Shown here in pieces: positions 33,983-43,329 of a stretch of DNA of 64,000 bases. This DNA is from Sporosarcina sp. FSL W7-1349 (lineage in GTDB: Bacteria > Bacillota > Bacilli > Bacillales_A > Planococcaceae), in assembly GCF_038003045.1 (NCBI RefSeq), contig NZ_JBBOOK010000001.1, positions 992,001 through 1,056,000 on the forward strand, read 5' to 3'. Within the stretch, counting starts at the first letter, position 1, and each line of letters opens with the position of its first letter. The translations under genes and the position numbers were made by a program. The notes below the pieces were generated by a model. The model saw nothing but the letters and a program-made list of their open reading frames with translations, searched no databases and had not been told where the DNA came from.

Positions 33983-35524
33983 TTAAAAGAATCCTAGCTT
34001 ATTTTCCGCATAACTGACGAGCATATTTTTCGTCTGTTGATAATGACTTAACATCATCAGATGATTCTCCCGACCGATTCCCGAAGCTTTGTAGCCCCCG
34101 AATGCGGCATGCGCCGGGTACGCGTGATAGCAATTTGTCCAAACACGTCCCGCTTGGATCCCGCGGCCGAAACGGTATGCCGTATTCATATCACGCGTCC
34201 ACACACCCGAGCCTAAACCGTATAATGTATCATTGGCGATTTCCAATGCCTCTTCTTTGTTCTTGAACGTAGTCACGGATACGACGGGACCAAAAATTTC
34301 TTCTTGGAAAATTCGCATTTTATTATTTCCTTTAAAAACAGTCGGTTGGATGTAGTATCCACCTTCCAACTCACCTTCCAATTTATTTTGCGCACCGCCG
34401 ATGAGGCATTCAGCCCCTTCCTGCTTCCCGATATCCAGATAGGAAAGGATTTTTTCCAGTTGCTCAGTTGAAGCCTGTGCCCCCATCATAACGGTCGGAT
34501 CCAGTGGATTTCCGATTTTAATCGCCTTTACCCGTTCCAAGGCGCGCTCCATGAATCGATCGTAAATGGACTCTTGGATAAGAGCACGCGATGGACAAGT
34601 GCAAACTTCTCCTTGATTCAGCGCAAACATGACAAATCCCTCAATGGCTTTATCCAGAAACGCATCATCCTCAGCCAGCACATCCTCAAAGAAAATATTT
34701 GGCGATTTTCCGCCAAGCTCCAACGTTGCCGGAATGATATTTTGAGAAGCGTACTGCATAATTAGGCGTCCCGTCGTCGTTTCACCTGTAAAGGCAATCT
34801 TCCCGATCTGTGGATTGGATGCCAGCGGTTTTCCTGCTTCCAGCCCGAACCCGTTGACCACATTCAGCACGCCTGGCGGCAATAAATCCTCAATCAACTC
34901 CACTAGCACCATAATGGATGCCGGCGTCTGTTCCGCCGGTTTCAGCACGACACAATTCCCCGCAGCAAGCGCAGGGGCGAGTTTCCAGACAGCCATGAGC
35001 AACGGGAAATTCCACGGAATGATCTGCCCGACAACCCCGATCGGCTCATGGAAATGATACGCAACTGTATCGTCATCCAGCTGACTGACGCCGCCTTCTT
35101 GCGCTCGTATTGCAGAAGCAAAATAGCGGAAATGATCGATTGCAAGCGGCAAATCCGCATTCAATGTCTCGCGCACCGCTTTTCCGTTTTCCCATGTCTC
35201 CGCCACGGCAAGCATTTCCAGATTCTGTTCCATACGTTCTGCAATTTTTAATAGAATATTAGAACGAACTGCAACAGATGTCTTTCCCCATTTTTCTTTC
35301 GCAGCATGTGCCGCGTCCAAGGCAAGCTCAATATCTTCAGCGGTCGATCTTGCGACTTCGGTAAACTTTTTACCCGTTACCGGCGTTACGTTCTCAAAAT
35401 AGAGACCATTGACAGGAGCTGTCCATTTTCCGCCGATATAGTTGTCGTATCGCTTTTTAAAATTTACTATGGCCCCTTCCGTATTCGGAAAGGCATACAC
35501 TTTGTTCTCGATAGCTTGCACCAT
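33983..35524 (-). CDS. Aldehyde dehydrogenase (NAD-dependent)
   Basis: 513 residues. The oxyanion/active-site signatures are [15 protein letters not shown] (catalytic Glu) and [15 protein letters not shown] (catalytic Cys followed by a second Cys). NAD site [16 protein letters not shown] is seen as [12 protein letters not shown], with [13 protein letters not shown]. It resembles acetaldehyde/betaine-aldehyde type enzymes active with alcohol-derived aldehydes. ATG 35524 follows GGAGGG. It is second in an operon behind the zinc alcohol dehydrogenase, under a sigma-54 promoter. Confidence 0.93.
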   Translation of the reverse strand: MVQAIENKVYAFPNTEGAIVNFKKRYDNYIGGKWTAPVNGLYFENVTPVTGKKFTEVARSTAEDIELALDAAHAAKEKWGKTSVAVRSNILLKIAERMEQNLEMLAVAETWENGKAVRETLNADLPLAIDHFRYFASAIRAQEGGVSQLDDDTVAYHFHEPIGVVGQIIPWNFPLLMAVWKLAPALAAGNCVVLKPAEQTPASIMVLVELIEDLLPPGVLNVVNGFGLEAGKPLASNPQIGKIAFTGETTTGRLIMQYASQNIIPATLELGGKSPNIFFEDVLAEDDAFLDKAIEGFVMFALNQGEVCTCPSRALIQESIYDRFMERALERVKAIKIGNPLDPTVMMGAQASTEQLEKILSYLDIGKQEGAECLIGGAQNKLEGELEGGYYIQPTVFKGNNKMRIFQEEIFGPVVSVTTFKNKEEALEIANDTLYGLGSGVWTRDMNTAYRFGRGIQAGRVWTNCYHAYPAHAAFGGYKASGIGRENHLMMLSHYQQTKNMLVSYAENKLGFF

Positions 35525-35578
35525 CCATGATCCCTCCTCGTCCCATCCTCTATCTATTTGGCAATTAGGCTGCTTGTA

Positions 35579-36640
35579 TCAATCAAATGTCAATACGATT
35601 CGTCCGTTGATTTTCCCGTTCGTCATTTTATCCAAGATGTTATTCACTTCAGAAAGCGGTGCGGTTTCAATCTGGGCCTTCACCTTGCCACGCGCAGCAA
35701 AATCCAGTGCTTCTTTCATATCGATTCGTGTACCGACGATGGAACCTTTCACGGAAACTCCATTTAATACAGTGTTGAAAATCGGGATTGGCAACTCATC
35801 ATTTGGCAATCCGACTACGACGAGCGTACCCCCGCGTTTGACCGAGCGATAGGCCTGTTCAAATGCACTCTTCGTCACGGCAACACTGATAGCCGCCTGC
35901 ACTCCGCCGACTTGAGCTTGAATCGCATCAGCCGGATCCCCTTTCAAGCCATTCACCGTTACATCGGCCCCTAAATCTTTCGCAAGTTCAAGCTTTTCAT
36001 CTGCAATGTCAACTGCCACTACATTGAATCCCATCGCTTTTGCATACTGCAACGCGACATGCCCAAGTCCACCGATTCCATAAATCGCGACCCAATCACC
36101 CGGCTTCGCTCCACAGACTTTAAGCGCCTTATAAGTCGTCACGCCTGCGCATAAAATAGGAGCCGCATCCACAGAACTGAGACCTTCCGGAATTTTTGCC
36201 ACGTAGTCCGCTGCTGCCAGACAATATTCTGCGTAAGCCCCGTCAACAGAGTACCCACCATTCTCTTGGTCAAGGCAAAGCGTTTCCTCCCCGCTTAGGC
36301 AATAATCACATTCCCCGCATGCCGAATACAACCATGGAATCCCGACACGATCTCCCACTTTCACAGATGTCACGCCCGGCCCAATCGCTTCTACGACACC
36401 GACCCCTTCATGCCCCGGGATGAGCGGAAGTTTCGGTTTGACTGGCCAATCGCCATTCACTGCATGCAGATCGGTATGACATACCCCACATGCTTCCATT
36501 TTCACCAGTGCCTGACCAGGCCCTGGTGTCGGTTTAGGCAGCTCCTGAACTGCCAATTCCTGTTTGAATTCGCTTACAACTGCCGCCTTCATGACCGATT
36601 TACCTTTTTGGACATTTCCTCTTTCTACTGCTGCTTTCAT
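35579..36640 (-). CDS. Zinc-dependent alcohol dehydrogenase (AdhP/AdhT type)
   Basis: 353 residues. Catalytic zinc ligands are in [14 protein letters not shown] and PGHEGVGVV; the structural zinc Cys set is [18 protein letters not shown] site [18 protein letters not shown], with an Asp at the second strand end (VAVDI), favours NAD. An N-terminal extension of about 15 residues precedes the usual MKAAVV start, but AAGGAGGA before ATG 36640 supports the longer form. It is first in the operon with the aldehyde dehydrogenase, the two oxidising ethanol-like alcohols to the acid. Confidence 0.92.
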   Translation of the reverse strand: MKAAVERGNVQKGKSVMKAAVVSEFKQELAVQELPKPTPGPGQALVKMEACGVCHTDLHAVNGDWPVKPKLPLIPGHEGVGVVEAIGPGVTSVKVGDRVGIPWLYSACGECDYCLSGEETLCLDQENGGYSVDGAYAEYCLAAADYVAKIPEGLSSVDAAPILCAGVTTYKALKVCGAKPGDWVAIYGIGGLGHVALQYAKAMGFNVVAVDIADEKLELAKDLGADVTVNGLKGDPADAIQAQVGGVQAAISVAVTKSAFEQAYRSVKRGGTLVVVGLPNDELPIPIFNTVLNGVSVKGSIVGTRIDMKEALDFAARGKVKAQIETAPLSEVNNILDKMTNGKINGRIVLTFD

Positions 36641-36678
36641 GAACGACTCCTCCTTTTTTATTGTTCATTTCAACTATT

Positions 36679-36693
36679 GCAAAAAGTGTGCCA
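36679..36693 (-). promoter_or_regulatory. Sigma-54 promoter (TGGCAC-N5-TTGC)
   Basis: On the minus strand TTGGCACACTTTTTGCA reads as a canonical -24/-12 promoter, with GG and GC 10 bases apart. Transcription should start about 36667, 27 bases before the zinc alcohol dehydrogenase start codon. A palindrome GCCGATTTTTCGGC (36756-36769), about 95 bases upstream of the start, is a candidate activator site. Confidence 0.85.
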
Positions 36694-36755
36694 ACTTCAA
36701 AATCCTGTTAACACCGCTTTTCTTAATTGGGAAAATCGATAAAGCGGCGAAAAGG

Positions 36756-36769
36756 GCCGATTTTTCGGC
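36756..36769. promoter_or_regulatory. Candidate activator binding site (GCCGATTTTTCGGC)
   Basis: Inverted repeat GCCGA/TCGGC with TTTT between. It lies about 95 bases upstream of the predicted sigma-54 start, the normal distance for an NtrC-type enhancer. A short AAAATCG/CGATTTT repeat is nearby. Confidence 0.4.
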
Positions 36770-36833
36770 TGGAATTGACAGGAAAACGGCAAGGCGTAAA
36801 GGAGCGATTGATTTTCAAACGACGGCAGGCTCC

Positions 36834-36862
36834 TTGAATCGGCATCGGTCGGGGAGTATAAT
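36834..36862 (+). promoter_or_regulatory. SigA promoter of the coiled-coil protein gene
   Basis: TTGAAT (36834-36839), 17-base spacer, TATAAT (36857-36862). Transcription would begin about 36869, giving a very short leader to the gene at 36884. Confidence 0.7.
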
Positions 36863-36883
36863 GGATAAAATAAGGTGAATCGG

Positions 36884-37252
36884 ATGGAAAATCAATTAAT
36901 CGAAATGTTGGAAAAAGTTATGGAGAAACTCTCCTCCGTTGAATCGGAAGTAAAAGGCATGAAGACGGGCATGGGGGACATCCAGTCTGACATGGATAGC
37001 ATGAAATCTGAGATGAAAGGTATGAAATCCGAGATGAACAATATGCAATCTAAGATGAACACAAGATTTGACGCTATCGATCAAAGGTTGGATCGGGTTG
37101 AAGCCAAATTAACAGGGCTCGGAGAACATTTTGAGGAACTGTCAAAAAACACCTTACAAGTCAAAGATAATTTGACGAAAGAACTTCGATATATTACCCA
37201 TAAAGTGAATGAGTTGGACCGGGAACTCTTTATGCGCACCACGCCGCAATAA
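36884..37252 (+). CDS. Coiled-coil protein of unknown function
   Basis: 122 residues, almost entirely coiled coil. It contains the near-repeats MKTGMGDIQSDMDSMKSEM, MKGMKSEMNNMQSKM, then RFDAIDQRLDRVEAKLTGLG. ATG 36884 has AAGGTGA (36872-36878) upstream. Met- and Asp/Glu-rich heptads suggest a scaffold or tail-fibre-like trimer, but I do not recognise the family. It is monocistronic, with its own promoter and terminator. Confidence 0.65.
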   Translation: MENQLIEMLEKVMEKLSSVESEVKGMKTGMGDIQSDMDSMKSEMKGMKSEMNNMQSKMNTRFDAIDQRLDRVEAKLTGLGEHFEELSKNTLQVKDNLTKELRYITHKVNELDRELFMRTTPQ

Positions 37253-37256
37253 AAGA

Positions 37257-37320
37257 GAACAGCCCTTTTGCAAACTAGACAGTTTAGTTCATGTCGATTT
37301 TGCAAAAGGGCTGTTGTTTC
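37257..37320. terminator. Long hairpin terminator
   Basis: AACAGCCCTTTTGCAAA (from 37259) pairs with TTTTGCAAAAGGGCTGTT, then TGTTTC. It follows the coiled-coil gene. Confidence 0.8.
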
Positions 37321-37441
37321 TTTCAAAGGAAAAGTTTTCACGGAATGGAATAACCGACTAGCCCCATTGCCAATTTCCTATGGCGATTTCTATAAATTGA
37401 CGGAAAACGAACTGGCCGTCTATAGTCATTCTGTCGAATAA

Positions 37442-37478
37442 GGTACCGGACACTCAAACGGATCGAGTGCCTGGTACC
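37442..37478. repeat. Variant palindrome element GGTACCGGACACTC ... GAGTGCCTGGTACC
   Basis: Fourteen-base arms (37442-37455 and 37465-37478) with two mismatches. The GTGCCTGGTACC end differs by one base from the GTGCCTGGCACC palindromes at 48-129. It lies between the coiled-coil gene and endonuclease V. Confidence 0.55.
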
Positions 37479-37510
37479 TAAGTTCTCCCGCTTACCGGAA
37501 CGCCTCGGCA

Positions 37511-38224
37511 CTATTGCGATTCACCTGCAATCAGTTCCCTTTTCAATCGTTTCGTTTCCAAATCGGCCAAACGAACCGGGATGGGCAGCCGACTCTTTTC
37601 ATTTAAGAGAGTTAATACGATTTCTGTCGTTGTCTGTAAATCAATATAGTTTCCACAGGAAATGAAAACAGGCTTCACATTTTTAGACGTTCGTAACACT
37701 CTACCATATACTTCGTTTTCAATAACTATATTTGTATAGGCTCCCTTTTCATCTTCCGGCATTGCAAAATCCACTTCTTTTACCCTAAAATAACTTTTTG
37801 CCACGCCAATCGTAGGCGTATCCAAGAAAAATGAAGCGTGTGTGGCGATTCCCATATGCCGTGGATGCAAATACCCGTTGCCGTCAAAGAGGAAAAGATC
37901 GGGCCGGCTCACCAGTTTCTTCGCGGCTTCGACAACGAGCGGCAACTCACGAAAGCTTAAAAAACCGGGCAAGTATGGAACCGTGATCTTCCCTGCGCTA
38001 CTCGCTTTTTCAACAATTTTTTTCGTTTTATAATCCAGGACAACAATGCTGCACACTCCCCACTCAACGCCATCCTGCTCCCAATAAGCCGCATCCACCC
38101 CGGCGCAAAGAGAGATAGTTTGATCCAGCCTATTTTCCAGACAAATTCTGTCGGCATAAAATTGTTGGATCGCCTCGAACTTTTCTTCCTCTATGTGTAA
38201 TGGATGAATTTCATGGATTTCCAT
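37511..38224 (-). CDS. nfi: Endonuclease V (deoxyinosine 3'-endonuclease)
   Basis: About 237 residues. Family motifs are CAGVDAAYW (first catalytic Asp), VPYLPGFLSFRELP and LFLFDGNGYLHPRHMGIATHASF (Asp and His), which define the RNase H-like EndoV fold. It nicks the second bond 3' of deoxyinosine or other deaminated bases. Several ATG codons lie close together at 38224-38245; the last gives the usual family length and a GGGA nine bases away. It overlaps in function with the neighbouring glycosylase. Confidence 0.92.
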   Translation of the reverse strand: MEIHEIHPLHIEEEKFEAIQQFYADRICLENRLDQTISLCAGVDAAYWEQDGVEWGVCSIVVLDYKTKKIVEKASSAGKITVPYLPGFLSFRELPLVVEAAKKLVSRPDLFLFDGNGYLHPRHMGIATHASFFLDTPTIGVAKSYFRVKEVDFAMPEDEKGAYTNIVIENEVYGRVLRTSKNVKPVFISCGNYIDLQTTTEIVLTLLNEKSRLPIPVRLADLETKRLKRELIAGESQ

Positions 38225-38277
38225 CTTGTTCATTCCCATCTGCATTCGAAATTTCAGTTTATGTCACAACTTTTGGT

Positions 38278-39117
38278 TTATTCGATACTTCTCCATAAAT
38301 ATAAAGCCGCATAACTCAAATATGGGGTCCATTCAGGAAAACGCTCAACCATCTCTTCCTTGGTCGGCTTCCGGTCGAGGCCCCATAGTTTTTTCAACGC
38401 ATTTTGCAATCCGATATCCGCCAGCGGAAACAAATTGGAACGCCCCAACCCGAACATCAGGAAATTTTGAGCCGTCCAAGGTCCAATGCCACGATGCGCT
38501 ACGAGATCCCGCATGACTTCTTCATCTTCCATCTGCTCGAACTTGTTCAAATCCAACTTCCCCTCGACAATCGCCCTAGAAAGACCGATGACATATTCCG
38601 CCTTTCTTCCACTGAATTGCAGTTTCCGCAGATCTTCCACATCTAAAGCCGCGATTGTTTCAGGACTCGGATAGCGCCAAACCCCATCCTCGTTCTCTCC
38701 GTAGTTTTCCACGAATCGCATCGTCAACACATGGGAAAAAGCGAGGTTCAGCTGTTGATGAATAATATTTTTCATCAATGTTCCGTAAAGCGAGAAACTC
38801 TTGATGAGCGGTGTTCCGGCATGGTCGACGAATAGTGGTTCCAGGTCGGTATTCAAGAAATGACGAGCTATTGTGTCCAGCCGCCGATTGAAATGAAAAA
38901 TGGATTTCACTTTCTCCACTTGGACATCATCCCTCACATGTTCCAACTCAAACAAAGGCACTTCCGTGGAACCTACACCACGAAGGGTGACAATATTCCC
39001 TTCCTCCATAGGAATCCGCACTTCTCGTTTTTGCAAATCAACCGCATGGACAGGATCCGCTGCCAACCGCTCCATTGCACGGTCAAAATCATACTGAAAC
39101 GGCAGTGAAATCTGCAT
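38278..39117 (-). CDS. DNA-3-methyladenine glycosylase II (AlkA/YfjP type, HhH-GPD)
   Basis: 279 residues. The helix-hairpin-helix GPD domain is visible: LVAHRGIGPWTAQNFLMFGLGRSNLFPLADIGLQNAL, with the hairpin GIGPWTA and catalytic Asp in LADIG. The N-terminal part (about 110 residues) is the beta domain found in AlkA. The enzyme removes alkylated purines by hydrolysing the glycosidic bond. ATG 39117 follows GGGGGAAGTGAA. It is placed just upstream of nfi, making a base-repair pair. Confidence 0.9.
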   Translation of the reverse strand: MQISLPFQYDFDRAMERLAADPVHAVDLQKREVRIPMEEGNIVTLRGVGSTEVPLFELEHVRDDVQVEKVKSIFHFNRRLDTIARHFLNTDLEPLFVDHAGTPLIKSFSLYGTLMKNIIHQQLNLAFSHVLTMRFVENYGENEDGVWRYPSPETIAALDVEDLRKLQFSGRKAEYVIGLSRAIVEGKLDLNKFEQMEDEEVMRDLVAHRGIGPWTAQNFLMFGLGRSNLFPLADIGLQNALKKLWGLDRKPTKEEMVERFPEWTPYLSYAALYLWRSIE

Positions 39118-39165
39118 TTCACTTCCCCCTTTCTTCCCCCAATTTTTTTGATGAATACACCAAGA

Positions 39166-39777
39166 TCACCTTTTACTTTGCAAATACAGCCGATTCGATT
39201 GATAACCGAAGAACAAAAAGAAGAGCATCGTCAGCGGGATAAAGGTCCAAGCAATCCCACGCATCAAGGCGAAGGGCGTTTCAAAGAGGAAGGAAAACCA
39301 GAAAGAAGACCCGCTCTTCTCCCATAAACCCGGAGTGAAATAGAGCTCTTTCGGATCGACAAACGCCTTCAAATCGATGACACCTGACCAATAAAATACG
39401 AGCAAAAGCGGCAGATAACTGATCGCGGTCTCGAAGCACATATTCGCATACCTCTTATATCGGGCAGCTTTTGAAAGAGTATCGGAGAAAATCTCATCCC
39501 CCGCGTCATTCCTCGTTTTTTTGAAGTACTGAATCCCGGAGTTCTTCGTGCCGGCAAGATGCTGCCAGCCACTATCCTCGAACATCGTGCAGTAATCGGT
39601 AAAATCCTCTTTTTTCTGGAATCGTCTGAAGTCGATTTTGATCGTGGATTCTTCGGGTTCCCCCTTTTGAAATTGATACCCGCAGAAGGTTCCTTGTAAA
39701 TGGTTCCCCTCCTTCGCCATCTGCTCCAGCCATTTCTCCTCTTTTTCAAAGTCGATGAAAAATCGCATTCTATACAT
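39166..39777 (-). CDS. DUF2812 membrane protein
   Basis: 203 residues from ATG 39777. The N-terminal soluble part MYRMRFFIDFEKEEKWLEQMAKEGNHL and GWQHLAGTKNSGIQYFKK is the DUF2812 signature, and two or three membrane helices follow near the C-terminus. Its start lies inside the end of the PadR gene (8-base overlap), with GGAGGGG as ribosome site. In other Bacillales DUF2812 genes are usually next to PadR regulators, as here. Function unknown. Confidence 0.85.
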   Translation of the reverse strand: MYRMRFFIDFEKEEKWLEQMAKEGNHLQGTFCGYQFQKGEPEESTIKIDFRRFQKKEDFTDYCTMFEDSGWQHLAGTKNSGIQYFKKTRNDAGDEIFSDTLSKAARYKRYANMCFETAISYLPLLLVFYWSGVIDLKAFVDPKELYFTPGLWEKSGSSFWFSFLFETPFALMRGIAWTFIPLTMLFFLFFGYQSNRLYLQSKR

Positions 39778-40117
39778 TGTCAACCCCTCCATTTCCTCGT
39801 ACTTCCATAGATAATAGTCTTTCAGTCGTTTGAACAAGATGTCTCATCCGCTCGCAGTCCAGACGCAATACGTCCCGCCCCTTTTCAGTGATGACATACG
39901 TTTTTCTTCGTTTATCCGTACTTTTTACTGCTGTGATCAATTCCTGTTTGACTAAATTTTCAATTGCCCCATACATCGTACCCGCTGCAATTTTTACACG
40001 CTGATTACTAAGTTCTTCCACTTTCTGCATCATCAGATACCCATGAGCCGGCTCAAGCAACGACAATAAAATATAATACGTCGTTTCAGTCATCGGTAAA
40101 TATTTCTGTAACTCCAT
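39770..40117 (-). CDS. PadR family transcriptional regulator
   Basis: 115 residues, start ATG 40117, nine bases after GAGGAG. Winged-helix motif: TETTYYILLSLLEPAHGYLMMQKVEE ... AAGTMYGAIENLVKQELITAV ... KRRKTYVITEKG, then a short dimerisation helix. It is translationally coupled to the DUF2812 gene. The perfect repeat TATACAGT-CAA-ACTGTATA at 40169-40187 overlaps a TTGACT -35 on the minus strand and is the likely operator. Confidence 0.9.
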   Translation of the reverse strand: MELQKYLPMTETTYYILLSLLEPAHGYLMMQKVEELSNQRVKIAAGTMYGAIENLVKQELITAVKSTDKRRKTYVITEKGRDVLRLDCERMRHLVQTTERLLSMEVRGNGGVDNV

Positions 40118-40630
40118 GCCGTTCATCTCCTCAACCCAACTATACAGTACAACTATATAGTTACATTGTATACAGTCAAACTGTATATTTCAATAAAAAT
40201 ATTCATAATGAAGAGACCCTGTTGAAGTTTTCAAACACGCTGCATTTCAAATTTATTCCTTCCAGACAACTCAGACGTTTCATGAAAAGTAAAAAGCAAG
40301 TTTTCTAGTCATTCGGTTTACCCTTACTAAGTTATGGGAAGACAAACGTATAAAGCTAGTAAGTCATACCAAAAGGCTTGGTCCTTGATTTTTATAAGAT
40401 AGAAGTGATCCTCGGATGGGCGGGAAAAAACCGAACTTGTCTAAAACATATCCAATGTGCTGTTTACTCAGCAGTTACATAACTTCCGTGTGATTTTAAA
40501 TATTTCTTCTTATGTTCCGGGTACATCATGGTGAACCTTTTGCCCTTTCGAGGCTCAAAAAGATGAAGCCGTGTTATGAAAATGCTATAGGAAGGACATG
40601 CTTTTAATTACATAAACAAGGAGGAGAAAG
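40118..40630. other. Intergenic region between PadR and the Tat operon
   Basis: Besides the PadR operator/promoter near 40150-40187 I see no confident gene. A 19-codon minus-strand frame near 40490-40550 (starting MMYPEHKKKYL) has only a weak ribosome site. The Tat operon promoter should be in the last 100 bases but is not obvious. Confidence 0.4.
40169..40187. promoter_or_regulatory. PadR operator TATACAGT-CAA-ACTGTATA
   Basis: Perfect 8-3-8 inverted repeat; a related TATACAGTACAACTATATAG lies 28 bases nearer the gene. On minus it covers TTGACT (-35), 16 bases from TATAGT (-10). Confidence 0.65.
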
Positions 40631-41377
40631 ATGACTAACAAACAACAAGGTTTATCACGCAGGGATTTTCTCAAGACGACGGGAATTGCGACCGGTGCGT
40701 TAGTCGGTGGCGGGCTAATCGGAGGGCTTGTCGGCTATAACGTAAAAACGGATAACAAAACTGGTACTGAAGAGCATCTTGCCGCAGAAGGCCAAGGCTC
40801 TCCAAAAGGACTCATGTTTTTAACGAACAAAAACGAATTTAACATTCTTTCTCAAGCGACAGAAAGAATCTTCCCCGAGGATGATCTAGGACCTGGCGCG
40901 ATCGGTCTCGGTGTCGCCTATTTCATCGACAATCAATTAGCGGGAAATTACGGAAGCAATGCAAAGGAGTATATGCAAGGCCCTTTTTTCCCCGGTGCAG
41001 GAACGCAAGGGTATCAAAGCGCCTTGACGCGCGGGGAGATTTTCAGACAAGGCATAGCCAAACTGAATGAAGAGGCGCAGACCCGTTATGGCAAAGGATT
41101 TGCGGAATTGGACGGCGAACAGATGGATACCATCTTGACCGCTTTTCAAAAGAATGAAGTCGAGATGAAGGGCGTTACCTCAGAATTCTTCTTCAAACTT
41201 CTGCGACAGGCCACGCTGGAAGGGGCTTATGCCGATCCAATCTATAACGGCAATGTCAATATGGACGGATGGCGGATGAAAGGATTTCCGGGCCATCAAA
41301 TGGCGTATATCAATGTCATTGAAGATGAGAAGTTTCAAGTGATTGAACCAAAATCGATTAGCAGCATGCAGCATTAA
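40631..41377 (+). CDS. Gluconate 2-dehydrogenase subunit 3 family protein, Tat signal
   Basis: 248 residues. The N-terminus has a twin-arginine signal, SRRDFLKTTG, followed by a hydrophobic, Gly-rich h-region. The mature part has the subunit-3 pattern (EFNILSQATERIFPEDDLGPGAIGLGVAYFIDNQLAG ... YRGG-like). In known membrane-bound gluconate dehydrogenases subunit 3 carries the signal for export of the flavin subunit. AAGGAGGAG precedes ATG 40631. It begins a four-gene operon with GMC, tatA and tatC. Confidence 0.9.
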   Translation: MTNKQQGLSRRDFLKTTGIATGALVGGGLIGGLVGYNVKTDNKTGTEEHLAAEGQGSPKGLMFLTNKNEFNILSQATERIFPEDDLGPGAIGLGVAYFIDNQLAGNYGSNAKEYMQGPFFPGAGTQGYQSALTRGEIFRQGIAKLNEEAQTRYGKGFAELDGEQMDTILTAFQKNEVEMKGVTSEFFFKLLRQATLEGAYADPIYNGNVNMDGWRMKGFPGHQMAYINVIEDEKFQVIEPKSISSMQH

Positions 41378-41390
41378 GGAGGAAACGGTC

Positions 41391-43103
41391 ATGGCAAAAA
41401 CGTTGGATAAAGTGGACGTAGTAACTGTCGGTGTTGGTTGGACAGGCGGCATTATTGCTGCGGAATGTGCGAAGGCCGGGTTGAAGGTCAGAGGACTGGA
41501 GCGAGGCAAGGATAGAAGCACGGCAGATTATTCAATGATTCACGATGAATTCAGGTATGCAATCCGTTATGACCTCATGCAGGATTTATCGAAAGAAACG
41601 GTCACGTTCCGCAATCATCGGAAAATGCGGGCGTTGCCGATGCGCCAGATGGGTTCTTTCCTGCTTGGGGAAAACTTAGGAGGATCCGGAACGCATTGGA
41701 ACGGGATGACGTATCGCTTCCTGCCGTACGACTTCGAGATCAAGTCGATGACGGAACAAAAGTATGGAAAAAACAAGCTATCTCAAGACTATTTATTGAC
41801 AGACTGGGGCATTACATATGATGAATTAGAGCCCTATTTTGATGCGTTCGAAAAAACAGCAGGCATCTCGGGAGAGGATACGAATCCGTTTTGGGGGAAG
41901 CGTTCAGCTGATTTCCCGACACCGCCGATGAAAAAGACGCCCATCTTAAAGAAATTCGAAACGGCGACAAAGAACTTGGGCTATCACCCTTATATGCTGC
42001 CGTCTGCCAATCTGTCCGAGGCATATGAAAACCCGGACGGCCAGTCGATTGCTGCTTGCCAATATTGCGGTTTTTGTGAACGGTTCGGATGCGAATACGG
42101 AGCCAAATCATCTCCAGAAGTCACCGTTGTACCGACAGCGAGTAAAACCGGGAACTTTGAGGCGGTCTTCCATGCGAATGTCGTCGAGATTTTAAAATCC
42201 GGAAATAAAGTGACGGGCGTTCGATATATCGATACCCAAACCGGAGAGGAGTTCATTCAACCCGCGGATGTTGTTGTTCTGACAAGCTATATGCTGAATA
42301 ACGCGAAGCTGTTGATGGTTTCAAAAATCGGCGAGCAATACGATCCCGATACGGGGAGAGGCACGTTGGGGAAAAATTATTGCTATCAAATCGGACCGGG
42401 AGCGACCGGATTTTTTGACGAGCAGATGAATGTCTTCATGGGTGCGGGCGCTTTAGGCATGTCGATCGACGATTTCAATGGGGATAGCTTCGATCACTCC
42501 GATGTCGATTTCATCCACGGTGCAAGCATTTCATTACTACAGGCGGGAACGCGGCCGATCCTGTCCAACCCAGTGCCGCCGGATACTCCGGCTTGGGGAT
42601 CGGAATTCAAAAAAGCGTCCATCCATAATTACACGCGGACCTTGTCGGTCTTCGGGCAAGGGGCGTCCATGCCGCATAAGGAGAATTATTTGACGCTTGA
42701 CCCCGACTACCGGGATGCGTACGGGGTGCCACTCCTCCAGATGACGTACAACTTTACGGACCAAGATCGGAATTTGGCGAAGTTCATCACGGAGCGTGCA
42801 GCGGATATTATAAAAGAAATGGGAGCAAAAACGGTAGCGCCGGGTGGTCCACTGACCGATTATGATATCGTCCCCTACCAATCGACGCATAATACGGGCG
42901 GCACGACAATGGGAGCAAGCCCCGATGACAGTGTCGTCAACAATTACTTGCAGCACTGGGATGCGGACAACCTGTTTGTCGTCGGTGCCGGAAACTTCCA
43001 GCACAATAGCGGCTACAACCCGACAGCTACAGTCGGTGCTCTTTCCTATCGGGCGGCGGAAGGAATTATAAAATATAGCAAAAACGGCGGTTCACTTGTC
43101 TAA
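41391..43103 (+). CDS. GMC family oxidoreductase (gluconate dehydrogenase large subunit-like)
   Basis: 570 residues. The FAD-binding motif VTVGVGWTGGIIAAECAKAGLKVRGLERG is at the N-terminus, SFLLGENLGGSGTHWNGMTYR marks the second flavin segment, and THNTGGTTMGASP plus FVVGAGNFQHNSGYNPTATVGALSYRAA end the protein, with the active-site His/Asn pair. It has no signal of its own, so export probably relies on the Tat signal of its subunit 3 partner. AAGGAGG precedes ATG 41391. Substrate probably a sugar, polyol or sugar acid; a cytochrome subunit is not encoded nearby. Confidence 0.9.
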   Translation: MAKTLDKVDVVTVGVGWTGGIIAAECAKAGLKVRGLERGKDRSTADYSMIHDEFRYAIRYDLMQDLSKETVTFRNHRKMRALPMRQMGSFLLGENLGGSGTHWNGMTYRFLPYDFEIKSMTEQKYGKNKLSQDYLLTDWGITYDELEPYFDAFEKTAGISGEDTNPFWGKRSADFPTPPMKKTPILKKFETATKNLGYHPYMLPSANLSEAYENPDGQSIAACQYCGFCERFGCEYGAKSSPEVTVVPTASKTGNFEAVFHANVVEILKSGNKVTGVRYIDTQTGEEFIQPADVVVLTSYMLNNAKLLMVSKIGEQYDPDTGRGTLGKNYCYQIGPGATGFFDEQMNVFMGAGALGMSIDDFNGDSFDHSDVDFIHGASISLLQAGTRPILSNPVPPDTPAWGSEFKKASIHNYTRTLSVFGQGASMPHKENYLTLDPDYRDAYGVPLLQMTYNFTDQDRNLAKFITERAADIIKEMGAKTVAPGGPLTDYDIVPYQSTHNTGGTTMGASPDDSVVNNYLQHWDADNLFVVGAGNFQHNSGYNPTATVGALSYRAAEGIIKYSKNGGSLV

Positions 43104-43122
43104 TTGAAAGGAGAGATGCAAC

Positions 43123-43320
43123 ATGAGTTTAGCAAGCATAGGCGTACCTGGTCTGATTATCATCCTCGTCATCATCCTCATTCTGTTTGGACCCCGAAAA
43201 TTGCCGGAGGTCGGGTCAGCAGTCGGCAAGACGTTGGCGGAGTTCAAAAAGTCAGCCCGTGAAGTGATGGAGGATGACGAAGGGAAAGATGAAAAGCAGA
43301 AGAATACGGACCAGTTGTGA
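43123..43320 (+). CDS. tatA: Sec-independent translocase protein TatA
   Basis: 65 residues. One N-terminal membrane helix ([13 protein letters not shown]), the hinge [23 protein letters not shown] with the amphipathic helix, and a charged tail DDEGKDEKQ. This is the pore-forming subunit of the twin-arginine pathway. It lies 19 bases after the GMC gene and ten before tatC, in the operon of a Tat substrate. Confidence 0.93.
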   Translation: MSLASIGVPGLIIILVIILILFGPRKLPEVGSAVGKTLAEFKKSAREVMEDDEGKDEKQKNTDQL

Positions 43321-43329
43321 GGCGTCGCA

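Noticed and set aside
40490..40550. 19-codon minus-strand frame starting MMYPEHKKKYL
   Set aside because: Only a weak ribosome site and no family; too short to call.
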